A stretch of DNA of 64,000 nt from Thiocapsa roseopersicina (GTDB taxonomy: Bacteria > Pseudomonadota > Gammaproteobacteria > Chromatiales > Chromatiaceae), in NCBI RefSeq assembly GCF_900106925.1, contig NZ_FNNZ01000008.1:62001-126000 (forward strand), read 5' to 3'. Below, in pieces: positions 40,750-53,525 of the stretch (position 1 is its first letter; each line of letters opens with the position of its first letter). The translations under genes and the position numbers were made by a program. The notes under the pieces were generated by a model. It had not been told where the DNA came from. It searched no databases and worked only from the letters and a program-made list of their open reading frames with translations.

Positions 40750-42537
40750 ATGCAGAGAACCCCGGCCTACTTCTCGCTCCTGCTCGCGACCACGCTGGCA
40801 GCTCTGAGCGCGAACGGTCTCCACGCCCACGAAGGCCACGACCACGGCCCGCCGTTGCCGGCACCGATGACCTCGACTCTGGCGCCACGGGTCACCGCCG
40901 AGTCTGCGGAGCTGGAGCTGGTTGCCGTACTCGAAGACGGGAAGCTGACGGTCTATCTGGATGCGTTTGCGACCAACCGCCCGATCGAGGACGCCGCCCT
41001 GCAGGTCGAGAGCGGGGCTTGGCAAGGCAAAGCGATCCATGACGGAGACGGCGTCTACAGGCTCGATCCGGGTCCTTTGATCGAACCGGGGCAACATGAG
41101 CTGATCTTCACCGTCGAGTCATCGACAACGGGCGATCTGCTGTTGGGAGCCCTCGTGGTTCCAGACGATCCGGTTGCGGATGACCTGCCGGCCGACGGAT
41201 CGCCTGCCTGGTACACATCGGTTCCGCTGCTGCAAGGGGCGGTCGTGCTGCTGGCCCTGTGCTGTCTGGCCCTGCTGCTGTGGCGCGACCAAAGGGACCG
41301 CCGCTTATCAGGCAAGCAATCAGGTGCGAAGACCGGGCCGAAGGGTTCAGCCGCCTCGATCACGGCAGCGACGCTGCCGCCGGCGCTCCTCGCAATGACA
41401 CTGCTGGCGCTGGACGCCGCCGATCCCGTCCGCGCCCACGAGGGACACGACCACGGCGCTCCGGACCCCGCCGTGGATCAGGTCCCTGCAGCGGCATCCG
41501 CGGCCGGGCAAGCCGCCGCACGCCTGCCGGACGGAACCCTGTTCGTACCGAAGCCGAACCAACGCCTGCTCGGCATCCGCACCGCCCGCGCCGAGCCCGG
41601 CGAGTGGCCGGACACCTTCACCTTGTCCGGCCATGTGATCCCGGACCCGAACGCCAGTGCCCTGGTGCAGGCGCCGCTGCGGGGCCGCATCGAGCTGCCG
41701 CAGGACGGTCTGCCGCTGCTCGGAGCCTCGATCCGCGAGGGCCAGGTATTGGCCTATCTGGTGCCGATCCTGGACGCGGTGGACCGTACCGATCTGCAGG
41801 CGGAGGTCGCGGAGCTGGACGGGCGCATCGAGAACCTCGCCCGCAACCTAATCCGCTTGCGCCAGCTCGGCGACAACGCCCCGCGCCAGGAGCTCGAGGA
41901 GACCGAGACCGAGCACGCGAGCCTGACCGCCCGTCGCCGCGCCATCGCCGACAGCTTCGGCGCGCGGGTGCCGCTGACCGCCGCAGTCGGCGGCGTGCTG
42001 GCCTTGCGCAACGCCTCGCCGGGGCAGATCGTGGCCGGCGGCGAGACCCTGTTCACGGTCGTAGACCCGCAGCGTCTGCTCGTCGAGGCCCTGCTCTACG
42101 ACACCGATCATGCAACCCACTTCACCTCGGCCAGCGCCACGACGACTGAAGGCCGCATCCTGCGCCTGACACCGCTCGGCAGAGGCTACGAGCTGCGCGG
42201 CCATGCGCTGCCGATTCAGTTCAGGATCGAGCCCGACCCGGCGGACGAGGCGCCGGACGGTGTGCAACCACCCGACCAACTCGTCGTGCGCCAACCGCTG
42301 ACGGTGGTCGCCACCATGTTCCATGGCAGCACGGGCCTGCGCATCCCGAGCGCCGCGGTCCAGCGCGGCCCGGACGGCGCCGAGCTGGTCTGGGTGCATG
42401 TCCAGCCCGAGCACTTCCGCCCGCAGCGCGTGCAGGTCCGCGCGCTCGGCGCCGGCGACAGCGTGGTGACCGCCGGGCTCGCGGCCGGGGACCGCGTGGT
42501 CTCCGACGGCGCCGCGCTGCTCGGTCAGGTGCGCTGA
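40750..42537 (+). CDS. Heavy-metal RND efflux periplasmic adaptor subunit (HlyD/CusB family)
   Basis: A 595-residue adaptor linking an inner-membrane RND pump to an outer-membrane channel. It is longer than usual: a signal peptide, a first HEGHDHG cluster at 27-33, a beta domain, a membrane helix (about 155-178), a second HEGHDHG near residue 229, and only then the adaptor core with lipoyl-like flanks, a coiled-coil hairpin (ELDGRIENLARNLIRLRQLG) and beta-barrel. The His clusters suggest metal binding. The N-terminal third looks like a separate domain fused on. I use the ATG at 40750, where the signal peptide begins. RND pump gene follows ten bases later. Confidence 0.85.
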   Translation: MQRTPAYFSLLLATTLAALSANGLHAHEGHDHGPPLPAPMTSTLAPRVTAESAELELVAVLEDGKLTVYLDAFATNRPIEDAALQVESGAWQGKAIHDGDGVYRLDPGPLIEPGQHELIFTVESSTTGDLLLGALVVPDDPVADDLPADGSPAWYTSVPLLQGAVVLLALCCLALLLWRDQRDRRLSGKQSGAKTGPKGSAASITAATLPPALLAMTLLALDAADPVRAHEGHDHGAPDPAVDQVPAAASAAGQAAARLPDGTLFVPKPNQRLLGIRTARAEPGEWPDTFTLSGHVIPDPNASALVQAPLRGRIELPQDGLPLLGASIREGQVLAYLVPILDAVDRTDLQAEVAELDGRIENLARNLIRLRQLGDNAPRQELEETETEHASLTARRRAIADSFGARVPLTAAVGGVLALRNASPGQIVAGGETLFTVVDPQRLLVEALLYDTDHATHFTSASATTTEGRILRLTPLGRGYELRGHALPIQFRIEPDPADEAPDGVQPPDQLVVRQPLTVVATMFHGSTGLRIPSAAVQRGPDGAELVWVHVQPEHFRPQRVQVRALGAGDSVVTAGLAAGDRVVSDGAALLGQVR

Positions 42538-42546
42538 GGTCCGCCC

Positions 42547-45723
<3,177 letters not shown>

Positions 45724-47133
45724 ATCGTGTCCAACCCGCGCTGGAGGCGGCTGCGACAGCGCCGCCGTGGGCCTCGACGATGGACTTGACGATGGCGAGG
45801 CCGAGTCCGGTGCCGGACCCGGCCGTTTCGCCCCGGCGGCCACGGGCCGGGTCGGCGCGGTAAAAACGCTCGAAGAGACGTGCCGCCTGCTCCGGCGGGA
45901 TGGGTGGCCCGGGGTTCTCCACGCGGATCCGCACGAGCCGCCCATCGTCCTTGAGCTTCACGCGCACCTGCGCTCCCGCGCCTGTGTGGCGGATGGCGTT
46001 GCTCAGGAGGTTGCTTAAAGCCCGGCGCAACATCAAAGGGTCGGCCCGCGCGCAGGCACTGCCCGTCAAGAGGAGAGAGACGCCGCGCTCCTCGGCCCAA
46101 GCATCGAAATAGTCGAAGAGGTCTTGAACCTGGATCGCGAGGTCCAGAGCACCGGCGTCGGGACGCACGAGCCCGTGGTCCGCACGGGCGAGGAAGAGCA
46201 TGTCGCCGATCATCTGGCCCATTCGCTCGTATTCTTCGAGGCTCGAATACAACACCTCGCGATACTGATCGGCATCACGTGCGGCATTGAGCGCGACCTG
46301 GGTCTGGAGCGTGAGATTGGAGATGGGCGTGCGCAGCTCGTGGGCGATGTCCGCGGAGACATCCGACAGGCGCTGGAAGCTGTCCTCCAGCCGCGCGAGC
46401 ATGGCGTTGAAGGCGACCACCAGCGATTTGATCTCGGGCGGCACCCGCGTCTCGGGCAGGCGCGCCCCGAGCCGGCTCGCATCCAGGTCCGCGGCCAAGG
46501 CGGTGATGCGCCGCAGCGGGCGCAGGCCGGCGTGCGTGACGGCCCAACCCAAGGCGGCGGCGAGCGCCGCGGCCAGGAGCATGGCGAGCACCAGGATGCG
46601 CCGAAACTCCGACATGAAGGCACGGTGATGGCTGGTGTCGAGACCGATGGCGACGGTGTCGAGCGATGGCTCGGAGATTTTCGCCGTCGTCGCGTCCAAC
46701 GGCTGCAGAGGCACCCCGACAGGGACGCGGGCAATCAGCCCGCGAAAGGCGCGCGAGCCCTCCTCCCAGCTCACCCAGAGGATGTCGTCCGCGCTCCACG
46801 GACCGCTGCGCGACGGCGCGGTCTCGGGTGGGAGCTGCCCGCGCGCACTGACGAAGCGAACGCTGCCGTCGGGCGCCTGGACACGCAGCGCCAATCCGGG
46901 ATGGCCGACCAGCGCGGCATCCAAGTCCGCGGGCAGGCTCGCCAGTGCGTCGGGAGTCGTGGCCTTGGCGAGCAGGTTGCGCACCAGAGCAAGTTTGCCG
47001 CCGATCTCGTGTTGATCGAGCTCGCGGAAATGCATCGCGACCGATCGCTCCAACGTCCACCCCAGGCCGAGCAGCAGAGCGACGGTCGAGACCGCGAACA
47101 AGAGGCTCAGCCGGACGGTGAGGGACGGCGCCT

Positions 47134-47811
47134 TCACTCCGGCGTATCCAACACGTAGCCCATACCGCGCACGGTCTGGATCAGCCGAGGCTCGAAGCCC
47201 TCGTCCACCTTCAGACGCAGCCGGCGAACGGCGACATCGACCACGTTGGTATCGCTGTCGAAGTTCATGTCCCACACCGAGGAGGCGATGAGCGAGCGCG
47301 GCAAGACCTCCCCACGACGGCGCATGAACAACTCCAGCAGCGCGTATTCCTTTGCGGTCAGCTCGATCCGTCGACCGCCGCGCAGCACGCGACGGCGCAA
47401 CAGGTCCAGCTCCAGATCGGCCACGCGCAGGACGGTCGGCTCGCTCGCCGCCCGGCCGCGCCGCAAGAGGGTCCGCACTCGCGCCAACAGCTCGGCGAAG
47501 GCAAAGGGCTTGATCAGGTAGTCGTCGGCGCCGAGCTCCAGTCCCTTCACACGGTCGTCCACCTGGTCGCGCGCCGTGAGGAACAGCACCGGCAGGTCCG
47601 GATCCTTGTGCCGCACGCTGCAGAGGACTTGCCAGCCGTCGAGACCCGGCAGCATCACATCGAGGATGACCAAATCGTAGTCGCCCGCGAGCGCCGAGTG
47701 CAGACCGTCCCGACCGTCGCGGACCAGGTCGACGACAAAGCCCGCCTCGCTCAATCCCTGGCGCAGGTAATCACCCGTCTTGGGCTCGTCCTCGATGATC
47801 AGGATCTTCAT
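47134..47811 (-). CDS. OmpR-family heavy-metal response regulator (CusR type)
   Basis: A 225-residue regulator with a receiver domain ([16 protein letters not shown], phospho-Asp in [14 protein letters not shown], Lys in [14 protein letters not shown]) and a winged-helix DNA-binding domain ([23 protein letters not shown], then [19 protein letters not shown]). It is the cognate partner of the downstream kinase and is likely the protein that binds the three operators at 40534, 47881 and 48477; the 47881 site lies in its own promoter region. Confidence 0.93.
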   Translation of the reverse strand: MKILIIEDEPKTGDYLRQGLSEAGFVVDLVRDGRDGLHSALAGDYDLVILDVMLPGLDGWQVLCSVRHKDPDLPVLFLTARDQVDDRVKGLELGADDYLIKPFAFAELLARVRTLLRRGRAASEPTVLRVADLELDLLRRRVLRGGRRIELTAKEYALLELFMRRRGEVLPRSLIASSVWDMNFDSDTNVVDVAVRRLRLKVDEGFEPRLIQTVRGMGYVLDTPE

Positions 47812-47880
47812 CGCTCTCTTCCTCCTGTGCCTCGCTCTCCTCGGCCGGCTTGCGCAGGCACGGGCGCGAGATCGTTTAGA

Positions 47881-47918
47881 ATGACGCGTTTGTCATGATG
47901 CCGTCAGGATGGGGTCAG
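47881..47918. promoter_or_regulatory. CusR-type operator, site 2
   Basis: ATGAC-N6-GTCAT at 47881-47896, with further GTCAG at 47903-47907 and 47914-47918, an 11-base period. It sits between the divergent response-regulator gene and the small periplasmic protein gene at 47996, so it can control both. Confidence 0.72.
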
Positions 47919-47995
47919 CGCCGGTACAGAGAATAGCGGCTTGATCCTTGAACCCGGCCCGGTCGGGCGATCCGTCGAAATCCGAAGAGGCACCC

Positions 47996-48409
47996 ATGAA
48001 GGCACCCACGACCGTCCTGCTCGCCCTCGCCCTCGCCCTCGCCGCTCCCGCGCTGGCTCTCGCCCATGACGACGCCACCCTGGACGCTATGGAGACCCCC
48101 AACGGAGGCCAGGTGCGCATGGCCGGTCCCTATCACTTCGAGCTGGTACTCGCCGACAACGAGGTCAGCATTTACCTGACCGACCACGACGATGTGCCCG
48201 TGCCGAGCGAGGGCGTCGGCGGCCACCTCATCGTCTTGAGCGGCGAGCGCTCCAGGATCGCCGTCGCCCCGGTCGGCGACAACCGACTCGCCGGCCGGGG
48301 CACCTTCGAAAGAAGTCCGGACATGAAAGCCGTCTTGTCGCTGACCTTCCCGGACGGCGAGACTTGGCAGGCCCGTTTTACGCCGGGCAACCCGGGAGGA
48401 CAGGGGTGA
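47996..48409 (+). CDS. Small periplasmic protein in the metal-efflux locus
   Basis: A 137-residue exported protein with an Ala/Leu-rich signal (MKAPTTVLLALALAL ... ALA) and a mature beta-rich domain starting HDDATLDAMETPNGGQVRMAGPYHFELVLADNEVSIYLTDHDD. This resembles the extra N-terminal beta domain seen in metal-RND adaptors such as the one at 40750. A role as a periplasmic metal or adaptor accessory is inference. AGAGG precedes the ATG at 47996. It starts 78 bases after operator site 2. Confidence 0.75.
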   Translation: MKAPTTVLLALALALAAPALALAHDDATLDAMETPNGGQVRMAGPYHFELVLADNEVSIYLTDHDDVPVPSEGVGGHLIVLSGERSRIAVAPVGDNRLAGRGTFERSPDMKAVLSLTFPDGETWQARFTPGNPGGQG

Positions 48410-48476
48410 GGACAGAGGAGCCCGCAGCCGTCGATGCGACGACCAAACCCGCCATTACTGAAAGAGCTCCGTTCCG

Positions 48477-48514
48477 ATGACGCCTTTGTCATGACGCTGT
48501 CAGGGTCGTGTCAG
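48477..48514 (+). promoter_or_regulatory. CusR-type operator, site 3
   Basis: ATGAC-N6-GTCAT at 48477-48492 and GTCAG at 48499-48503 and 48510-48514, matching sites 1 and 2 in spacing and nearly in sequence. It lies about 110 bases before the small periplasmic gene at 48623. Confidence 0.72.
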
Positions 48515-48622
48515 CACCGCAAAACATACTAAAACCATGGCTGAATCGTCGAATTCGGCCTGCGGAGGTGTCCCCCGATCGCGAAGGGGCACCGGTCCTG
48601 AGAAACAACGCGGAGTGATGAC

Positions 48623-48916
48623 ATGAATCGAATCATTGCAGCAACCGCAATCACCTTTGTGGCCGCAGTCGCCCATGCCCATGACGTCTACGGCCCACTC
48701 GGCCAAGACAACCCCGAGGTTTTCGACGAGCACCGCACAATCGGTACGCCGACCATGCAGACCGGCATGGACAGCACGGCGTATATCTTCGGCGAGCTCG
48801 CCCCCGGTAACCCGGAGCTCTACCCCTGGGGTGGGCAGGCACGGAGCCCCGTCACCGAAGGGGAGCCGGGCCCGGATATCTACCAGAACCTCTGCAATCC
48901 GACTCTGGCATGCTGA
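48623..48916 (+). CDS. Small periplasmic protein, metal-regulon member
   Basis: A 97-residue secreted protein: signal peptide MNRIIAATAITFVAAVAHA, then a Gly/Pro-rich mature chain with DVYGPLGQDNPEVFDEHRTIG, GELAPGNPELYPWGG and a C-terminal pair of Cys (LCNPTLAC). I recognise no family. The N-P-E motif occurs twice (about residues 30 and 62), which may be a degenerate repeat. Operator site 3 upstream puts it in the same regulon as the RND pump. Confidence 0.7.
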   Translation: MNRIIAATAITFVAAVAHAHDVYGPLGQDNPEVFDEHRTIGTPTMQTGMDSTAYIFGELAPGNPELYPWGGQARSPVTEGEPGPDIYQNLCNPTLAC

Positions 48917-49003
48917 ACACAAGAGCGTCGTCTCGTCGGTGAAGCTATCCTGACCTTTGCGACATCCTATGCTTCGGGCTTTCGAGCATCGCAGCACACA
49001 CCC

Positions 49004-49519
49004 TCACCGATCGATCTCCAACGCCCCGAGCAGGCCCTTCAAGAGATCGACCGGCGAGGGCGGACAGCCGGGGATCTTGACGTCGACCGGGATGACATTC
49101 TCGATCGTTCCGCAGGAGGCATAAGAGACCCCGATCTCGCCTCCGTCGCAGGCGCAGCTACCTGCGGCGATCACGAACTTCGGGGAAGGCGTTGCGCGCC
49201 ACGTGCGGCGCAGCGCCGTTTCCATGTGACGCGAGACCGGGCCGGTGACGAGCAGCACGTCGGCATGGCGCGGCGAGGCAACGAAGTGGATACCGAAGCG
49301 CTCTACATCGTAGAAGGGGTTGTTGAGCGCATGGATCTCCAGCTCGCAGCCGTTGCAGGAGCCCGCGTCGACCTGGCGAATGGCGAGACTGCCGCCGAAG
49401 CGCGCATCGATGTGTCGGCGCACCTCGATCCCGAGCCGTTCCAGCTCCGCATCGTTGTGTGAAGGCGCAGCCTCGGTGACGACACCGGTACGCAAGGATT
49501 GCTTAAGGATTCGGAACAT
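49004..49519 (-). CDS. hyfI: NuoB/HyfI-like [4Fe-4S] small subunit
   Basis: A 171-residue relative of complex I NuoB and hydrogenase-4 HyfI. All four N2-type cluster ligands are present: DAGSCNGCELEI supplies two Cys, AAGSCACDGG a third and KIPGCPPSP the fourth, so a cluster can form. It is last in the hyf-like operon. Its ATG lies two bases after the repeat at 49521-49714, where a ribosome binding site would be expected and none is seen. Confidence 0.88.
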   Translation of the reverse strand: MFRILKQSLRTGVVTEAAPSHNDAELERLGIEVRRHIDARFGGSLAIRQVDAGSCNGCELEIHALNNPFYDVERFGIHFVASPRHADVLLVTGPVSRHMETALRRTWRATPSPKFVIAAGSCACDGGEIGVSYASCGTIENVIPVDVKIPGCPPSPVDLLKGLLGALEIDR

Positions 49520-49520
49520 G

Positions 49521-49714
49521 CTGAACCGCGTCTCGTAGTAATACGGAAGAGTGATCGCCAGCCGCGATGGCGAAGATACCCACGAACCCTCTGCCTGACG
49601 CGGTTCAGAAAAAAGCATTCAATATCCTGAACCGCGCCCGCTCCGGCTTCCGTTGATGGCCGCGAGGTCGAACCGAGCGACCAACCGCGCATATGGTTAC
49701 GGGGCGCGGTTCAG
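49521..49714 (+). repeat. Paired-palindrome intergenic repeat, copy 5 (CTGAAC subfamily)
   Basis: Unit 1 at 49521-49608 (CTGAACCGCGTC ... CTGACGCGGTTCAG) and unit 2 at 49627-49714 (CTGAACCGCGCC ... GGGGCGCGGTTCAG), spacer 18 bases and A-rich. The element fills the whole gap between hyfG-like and hyfI-like genes; the hyfG TAG stop begins immediately beyond its right end. Confidence 0.9.
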
Positions 49715-51337
49715 CTAGAGATCCACCCCCGCATACGAACCGTTGACCGATTTGTTGCACACCGGAAAGTCGGGAACGATGTTGCCGTGGATCAGGCGCT
49801 CCAAGGCCGGCCAGGTGAACCAGCTCGGGTCGCGCGGGAAATAGCGGGCGATCCGGCCCTCCTCGGCGAAGCGCACGAAGCAGAGGATCTCGCCGCGCCA
49901 GCCTTCGATCAGGCCCAGGCCCATGGCGCCCTCCTCCGGACGCGGGAAGGGTACGGCGATCTCGCCCTCCGGCAGGGCATCCAGCAGGCGATCGAGCATC
50001 CAGAGACTGGCGCGGACCTCTTTCATGCGCACCCGCACACGGGCGGCTACGTCGCCTGCCGTCTCTTCCGGGACCTCGACCCTCACCTGATCGTACGGCG
50101 CATAGGGACTGTCGCGGCGGACATCGAAGTCGAGCCCGCTGGCCTTGCCGACATAACCGGTGCAGCCGAGTGCGCGCGCATCGGCTTGCGCGAGGATGCC
50201 GGTACCGATCAGCCGGTCGTCAAGCGACGGATGGTCGTCGATGACGTCGAACAGGGGCTCGATGGTCTTGTGCAGGGCCGCATGGTCCAGACGCAGCTCG
50301 CGGAAGCCCGTCTCGGAGAGGCCGTAGGCGACGCCGCCCGGGACCAGCGTGTCCATCATCAGGCGATGACCGAAGAGTGCGGCGCTGCGGCGCTGCCACT
50401 GCTCGCGCAACCGGGCGCATTGGACGTGGGCGAAGGCGAATCCGACATCGTTGCAGATGGCACCGATGTCGCCGAGATGATTGGCGATGCGCTCGCGCTC
50501 GGCCAGGAGTGCGCGCAGGCTCGTTGCGCGCGGCGGCGGCGCGCAGCCGGCGGCCCGCTCCATTGCCTGAGCGGCGGCCCAGGCATAGGCGACGGTCGAG
50601 TCGCCGGAGACGCGCCCGGCGAGTCGTATGAGGCCCTGCGGATCACGGCCCACGGCGATCTTCTCGATCCCCCGATGGACATAGCCGAGCCGCTCCTCGA
50701 GACGCAGGACGTCCTCGCCCGCGGCCTGGAAGCGGAAGTGTCCGGGCTCGATGATGCCGGCATGGACGGGTCCGACCGGGATCTCGTAGACGCCGCTGCC
50801 CTGGATGCGGGTGAAGGGGTAGTCGACATCGGCCGGGGTGCGCCCCGCGCTGCGCCCTTCGATCGGGAAATCCGCACGCAGGGGATAGTCGTCGGCCGAC
50901 CAGGCTTGGTGGCGGGTCCAACGACGCTCGTCCGGGTGCCGGAGAAAGCGCACGCCGGTCAGGTCTTGAGCGTGGCGTTCCAGACGATCGACACCCGGGT
51001 AGGCCGGAGTGTGCGAGCCCAGAACCGGACGCGCCTGTGACACCAGGGTTTGCAGGATCAGATAGTCGCCGCCCTGTTCCAGGCACGCCTGCACGCGAAT
51101 CGCCGGACCCTCGATCTCGGTATCGCTCTCCATTGGGCCAGGCCCGAGCGGATCGGCCCAGACGCCGGCGTGCCTCAGCCCCATCGCTGCGGCGATCCTC
51201 CCGGCCGGCCCCCAGTCCTCGGCGTCGAGCTCGAGCCGATGAGCCGGGGCCAGGGCGCGGTTATCGCCGTGTCGGGCGATCAGATGATCGTCTTCGAGAC
51301 GGGCCAGATACTCGGACAACCAGTCGAAGCGGCTCAT
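49715..51337 (-). CDS. hyfG: NuoC/NuoD (HyfG)-like large subunit lacking Ni-Fe ligands
   Basis: A 540-residue fusion of a NuoC-like N-terminal domain (about 1-165) and a NuoD/hydrogenase large-subunit-like domain. In real hydrogenases the first ligand pair is RVCGICP and the last is near the C-terminus as DPCxxC. Here residues 241-247 read GRVSGDS and the C-terminus reads DFPVCNKSVNGSYAGVDL, so the nickel-iron site cannot form. The protein therefore belongs with energy-converting-hydrogenase-related (Ehr-type) complexes rather than hydrogenases. Its start overlaps the hyfF stop by four bases. Confidence 0.88.
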   Translation of the reverse strand: MSRFDWLSEYLARLEDDHLIARHGDNRALAPAHRLELDAEDWGPAGRIAAAMGLRHAGVWADPLGPGPMESDTEIEGPAIRVQACLEQGGDYLILQTLVSQARPVLGSHTPAYPGVDRLERHAQDLTGVRFLRHPDERRWTRHQAWSADDYPLRADFPIEGRSAGRTPADVDYPFTRIQGSGVYEIPVGPVHAGIIEPGHFRFQAAGEDVLRLEERLGYVHRGIEKIAVGRDPQGLIRLAGRVSGDSTVAYAWAAAQAMERAAGCAPPPRATSLRALLAERERIANHLGDIGAICNDVGFAFAHVQCARLREQWQRRSAALFGHRLMMDTLVPGGVAYGLSETGFRELRLDHAALHKTIEPLFDVIDDHPSLDDRLIGTGILAQADARALGCTGYVGKASGLDFDVRRDSPYAPYDQVRVEVPEETAGDVAARVRVRMKEVRASLWMLDRLLDALPEGEIAVPFPRPEEGAMGLGLIEGWRGEILCFVRFAEEGRIARYFPRDPSWFTWPALERLIHGNIVPDFPVCNKSVNGSYAGVDL

Positions 51338-52830
51338 AGCAGGCTGCTCCCCGTGATGAGTTGCGTCGCCCGGTTAAGCCATTGCGCGAGGAAGCCCGGG
51401 ATCGCAAGTCCCAACCAGAGAACCAGACCCAGATGGACGGCGACCGGGATCAGGTTGGCCTGGACGGGCTGTTGGCCCTCGGGCGGGGTGCCGTAAACCA
51501 TCGGGTGCAGATGCCGGAAGAGCCCGGCGAAGGCGATGGCAAGACCGGTCACCAGCGGGAGCGTCAGCCAGGGCTGCGCCTGCATCGTGGCGGTGAGCAG
51601 CAGAAACTCGCTGGTGAAGACCCCGAACGGCGGAAAGCCGGCGATAGCGGCCACGCCGATCAGCAGCGACCAGCCGACCGCCGGCTGGGTGCGGATGAGC
51701 CCGCGGATCTTCTCGATCCCCTGACTACCGGCGATATGCGCGGCATGACCGACGGTGACGAAGATGGCCGATTTGGTCAGCGAATGCACCAGCATGTGCA
51801 GCAGCGCGCCGAAGGTGGCGAGCGGGCCACCGAGCCCGAAGGCAAAGGTCATCAGCCCCATGTGCTCGATGGAGGAGTAGCTGAACAGGCGCTTGATGTC
51901 GCGCTGACGGTGCAGGAAGAGCCCGGCAACCGTGAAGGAGACCAGCCCGAAGCCCATCAGCAAGGCTCCCGCCAGGTGCGGCGAGGCGGTCGCCGCCAGC
52001 GAGCCGTCCACCAGCATCTTGAAACGCACCAAGGCATAGAGGGCGACGTTCAGCAGCAACCCGGAGAGCACGGCGGACATGGGTGTCGGCCCCTCGGAGT
52101 GGGCGTCGGGCAGCCACTGGTGCATCGGCACCAGGCCGACCTTGGTGCCGTAGCCGACCAGCAGGAAGACGAAGGCGATACGCATGACGGTGGGGTCGAG
52201 CGCGGCTGCATGAGTGTAGAGGCTGCTCCAGATCAGACCGGCGCCGGGCTCGGCGAGCGTACCGAAATCGACATGCTGGGCGGCGAAATAGGTCAGCACG
52301 GTGCCGAACAGGGCGAGCGCGATGCCGACACCGCAGAGGATGAAATATTTCCAGGCCGCCTCGATCGCCTCGGGTGTGCGGTAGAGCGAGACGAGCAGCA
52401 CGGTGGCCAGGGTCGCGCCCTCGACCGCAACCCAGAGGACACCCAGATTGTCGGTGGTGAGCGCCGTCAGCATGGTCAGCATGAAGGTCTGATACATGCT
52501 GTGATAGACGCGCATGCCGCCGAGGTAGACACGACCCTCGGCACGGACATGGCGCATATAGGGCCGCGAGAAGATCGACGTGGTCAGGCCGACGAAGGCG
52601 GTCAAGGCAACCAGATAGACGTTGAAGGCGTCGACCCGAAAACCGATGCCGATCAGTCGGCCGAAGACCTCGCCCTCCAGCGCCACCGTCCAGGCCAACC
52701 AGCCGGCCGCGGCCAGCGTGAGTGCGGAGACGGCGAGGTTCAGCCAGCCACCCACGGCAGGCGGGCGGACCATGGCCAGCAGGAGCGCACCCAGCAAAGG
52801 CGCAATCAGGGTGATCAGGAGTGCGGTCAT
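51334..52830 (-). CDS. hyfF: HyfF-like proton-translocating antiporter subunit
   Basis: A 498-residue NuoL/M/N-type membrane subunit with about 14 helices. It has the antiporter-family VEGATLATVLLVSLY Glu segment, the Lys-containing GYGTKVGLVPMHQWLPDAHSEGPTPMSAVLSG block and RLFSYSSIEHMGLM. It forms part of the membrane arm, and overlaps hyfE and hyfG neighbours by four bases each. Confidence 0.9.
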   Translation of the reverse strand: MTALLITLIAPLLGALLLAMVRPPAVGGWLNLAVSALTLAAAGWLAWTVALEGEVFGRLIGIGFRVDAFNVYLVALTAFVGLTTSIFSRPYMRHVRAEGRVYLGGMRVYHSMYQTFMLTMLTALTTDNLGVLWVAVEGATLATVLLVSLYRTPEAIEAAWKYFILCGVGIALALFGTVLTYFAAQHVDFGTLAEPGAGLIWSSLYTHAAALDPTVMRIAFVFLLVGYGTKVGLVPMHQWLPDAHSEGPTPMSAVLSGLLLNVALYALVRFKMLVDGSLAATASPHLAGALLMGFGLVSFTVAGLFLHRQRDIKRLFSYSSIEHMGLMTFAFGLGGPLATFGALLHMLVHSLTKSAIFVTVGHAAHIAGSQGIEKIRGLIRTQPAVGWSLLIGVAAIAGFPPFGVFTSEFLLLTATMQAQPWLTLPLVTGLAIAFAGLFRHLHPMVYGTPPEGQQPVQANLIPVAVHLGLVLWLGLAIPGFLAQWLNRATQLITGSSLL

Positions 52831-53525
52831 GGCCGCTCCTCCCCGGCGATCTCCGGCGTCTCGCTCAGGCGGTTAAGCCGATCCACGTCCAGCGAATCGA
52901 TGCTCTCGCGGATATGAAAAAAGAAGACCCCGAACAGGACCATCGCCACCAGGACGTCGAAGGCGACGCCCAGCTCGACGATCAAGGGCATGCCGCCGGT
53001 CGCCGAGACGGCGGCAAGGAAGAGCCCGTTCTCGATCGACATGAAACCCAGCACCTGGGCAACCGCCTGCTGGCGGACGACCATCATCAAAAAGCCGATC
53101 AGGACCACGGCGAGGCTGATGGCGAGAATGTTGCGCGTGAAGGCCAGCTCTTCGGCCACCAGCGGCAGGACCAGCCAGGAGCTGAAGATCACCAGGCCGA
53201 CCGCAGCCATGATGGCCAGGGTCGGACGTTGGAGGGCCTCGGTGTGACGCTCCAGCTCCAGCCCGCGGACCTGTCGGTGGAGCATCGCCGGGATCACCAG
53301 CGCCTTGAGGATCAGCGTCAACCCGGCCGAGAAATACAGATGATGGACCTCGCCGCTCAGGGCCACGACCGCGGTGACCGCGGCGACCAGGGCGCCCTGC
53401 CAGGCGAAGGCATGGATCGCCGAGACCAGCCGACTCTGCGCCAGCAGGACAAACGAGAGAAAAAGCACCAGGGCGGCCAGCAGGACGACCAACTGTTGCA
53501 GCAGCGGCAACGCCGGGAGGTTCAT
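52827..53525 (-). CDS. hyfE: HyfE-like membrane subunit
   Basis: A 232-residue, six- or seven-helix protein of the HyfE family, which carries a NuoK-like core (FLMMVVRQQAVAQVLGFMSIENGLFLAA, then FDVLVAMVLFGVFFFHI). It overlaps hyfC upstream and hyfF downstream by four bases, so stoichiometric translation with the membrane arm is expected. Confidence 0.9.
   Translation of the reverse strand: MNLPALPLLQQLVVLLAALVLFLSFVLLAQSRLVSAIHAFAWQGALVAAVTAVVALSGEVHHLYFSAGLTLILKALVIPAMLHRQVRGLELERHTEALQRPTLAIMAAVGLVIFSSWLVLPLVAEELAFTRNILAISLAVVLIGFLMMVVRQQAVAQVLGFMSIENGLFLAAVSATGGMPLIVELGVAFDVLVAMVLFGVFFFHIRESIDSLDVDRLNRLSETPEIAGEERP

Noticed and set aside
49715-51337. Calling the complex an active NiFe hydrogenase
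   Set aside because: Both Cys pairs that hold nickel and iron are missing from the large subunit, and no maturation genes are nearby.
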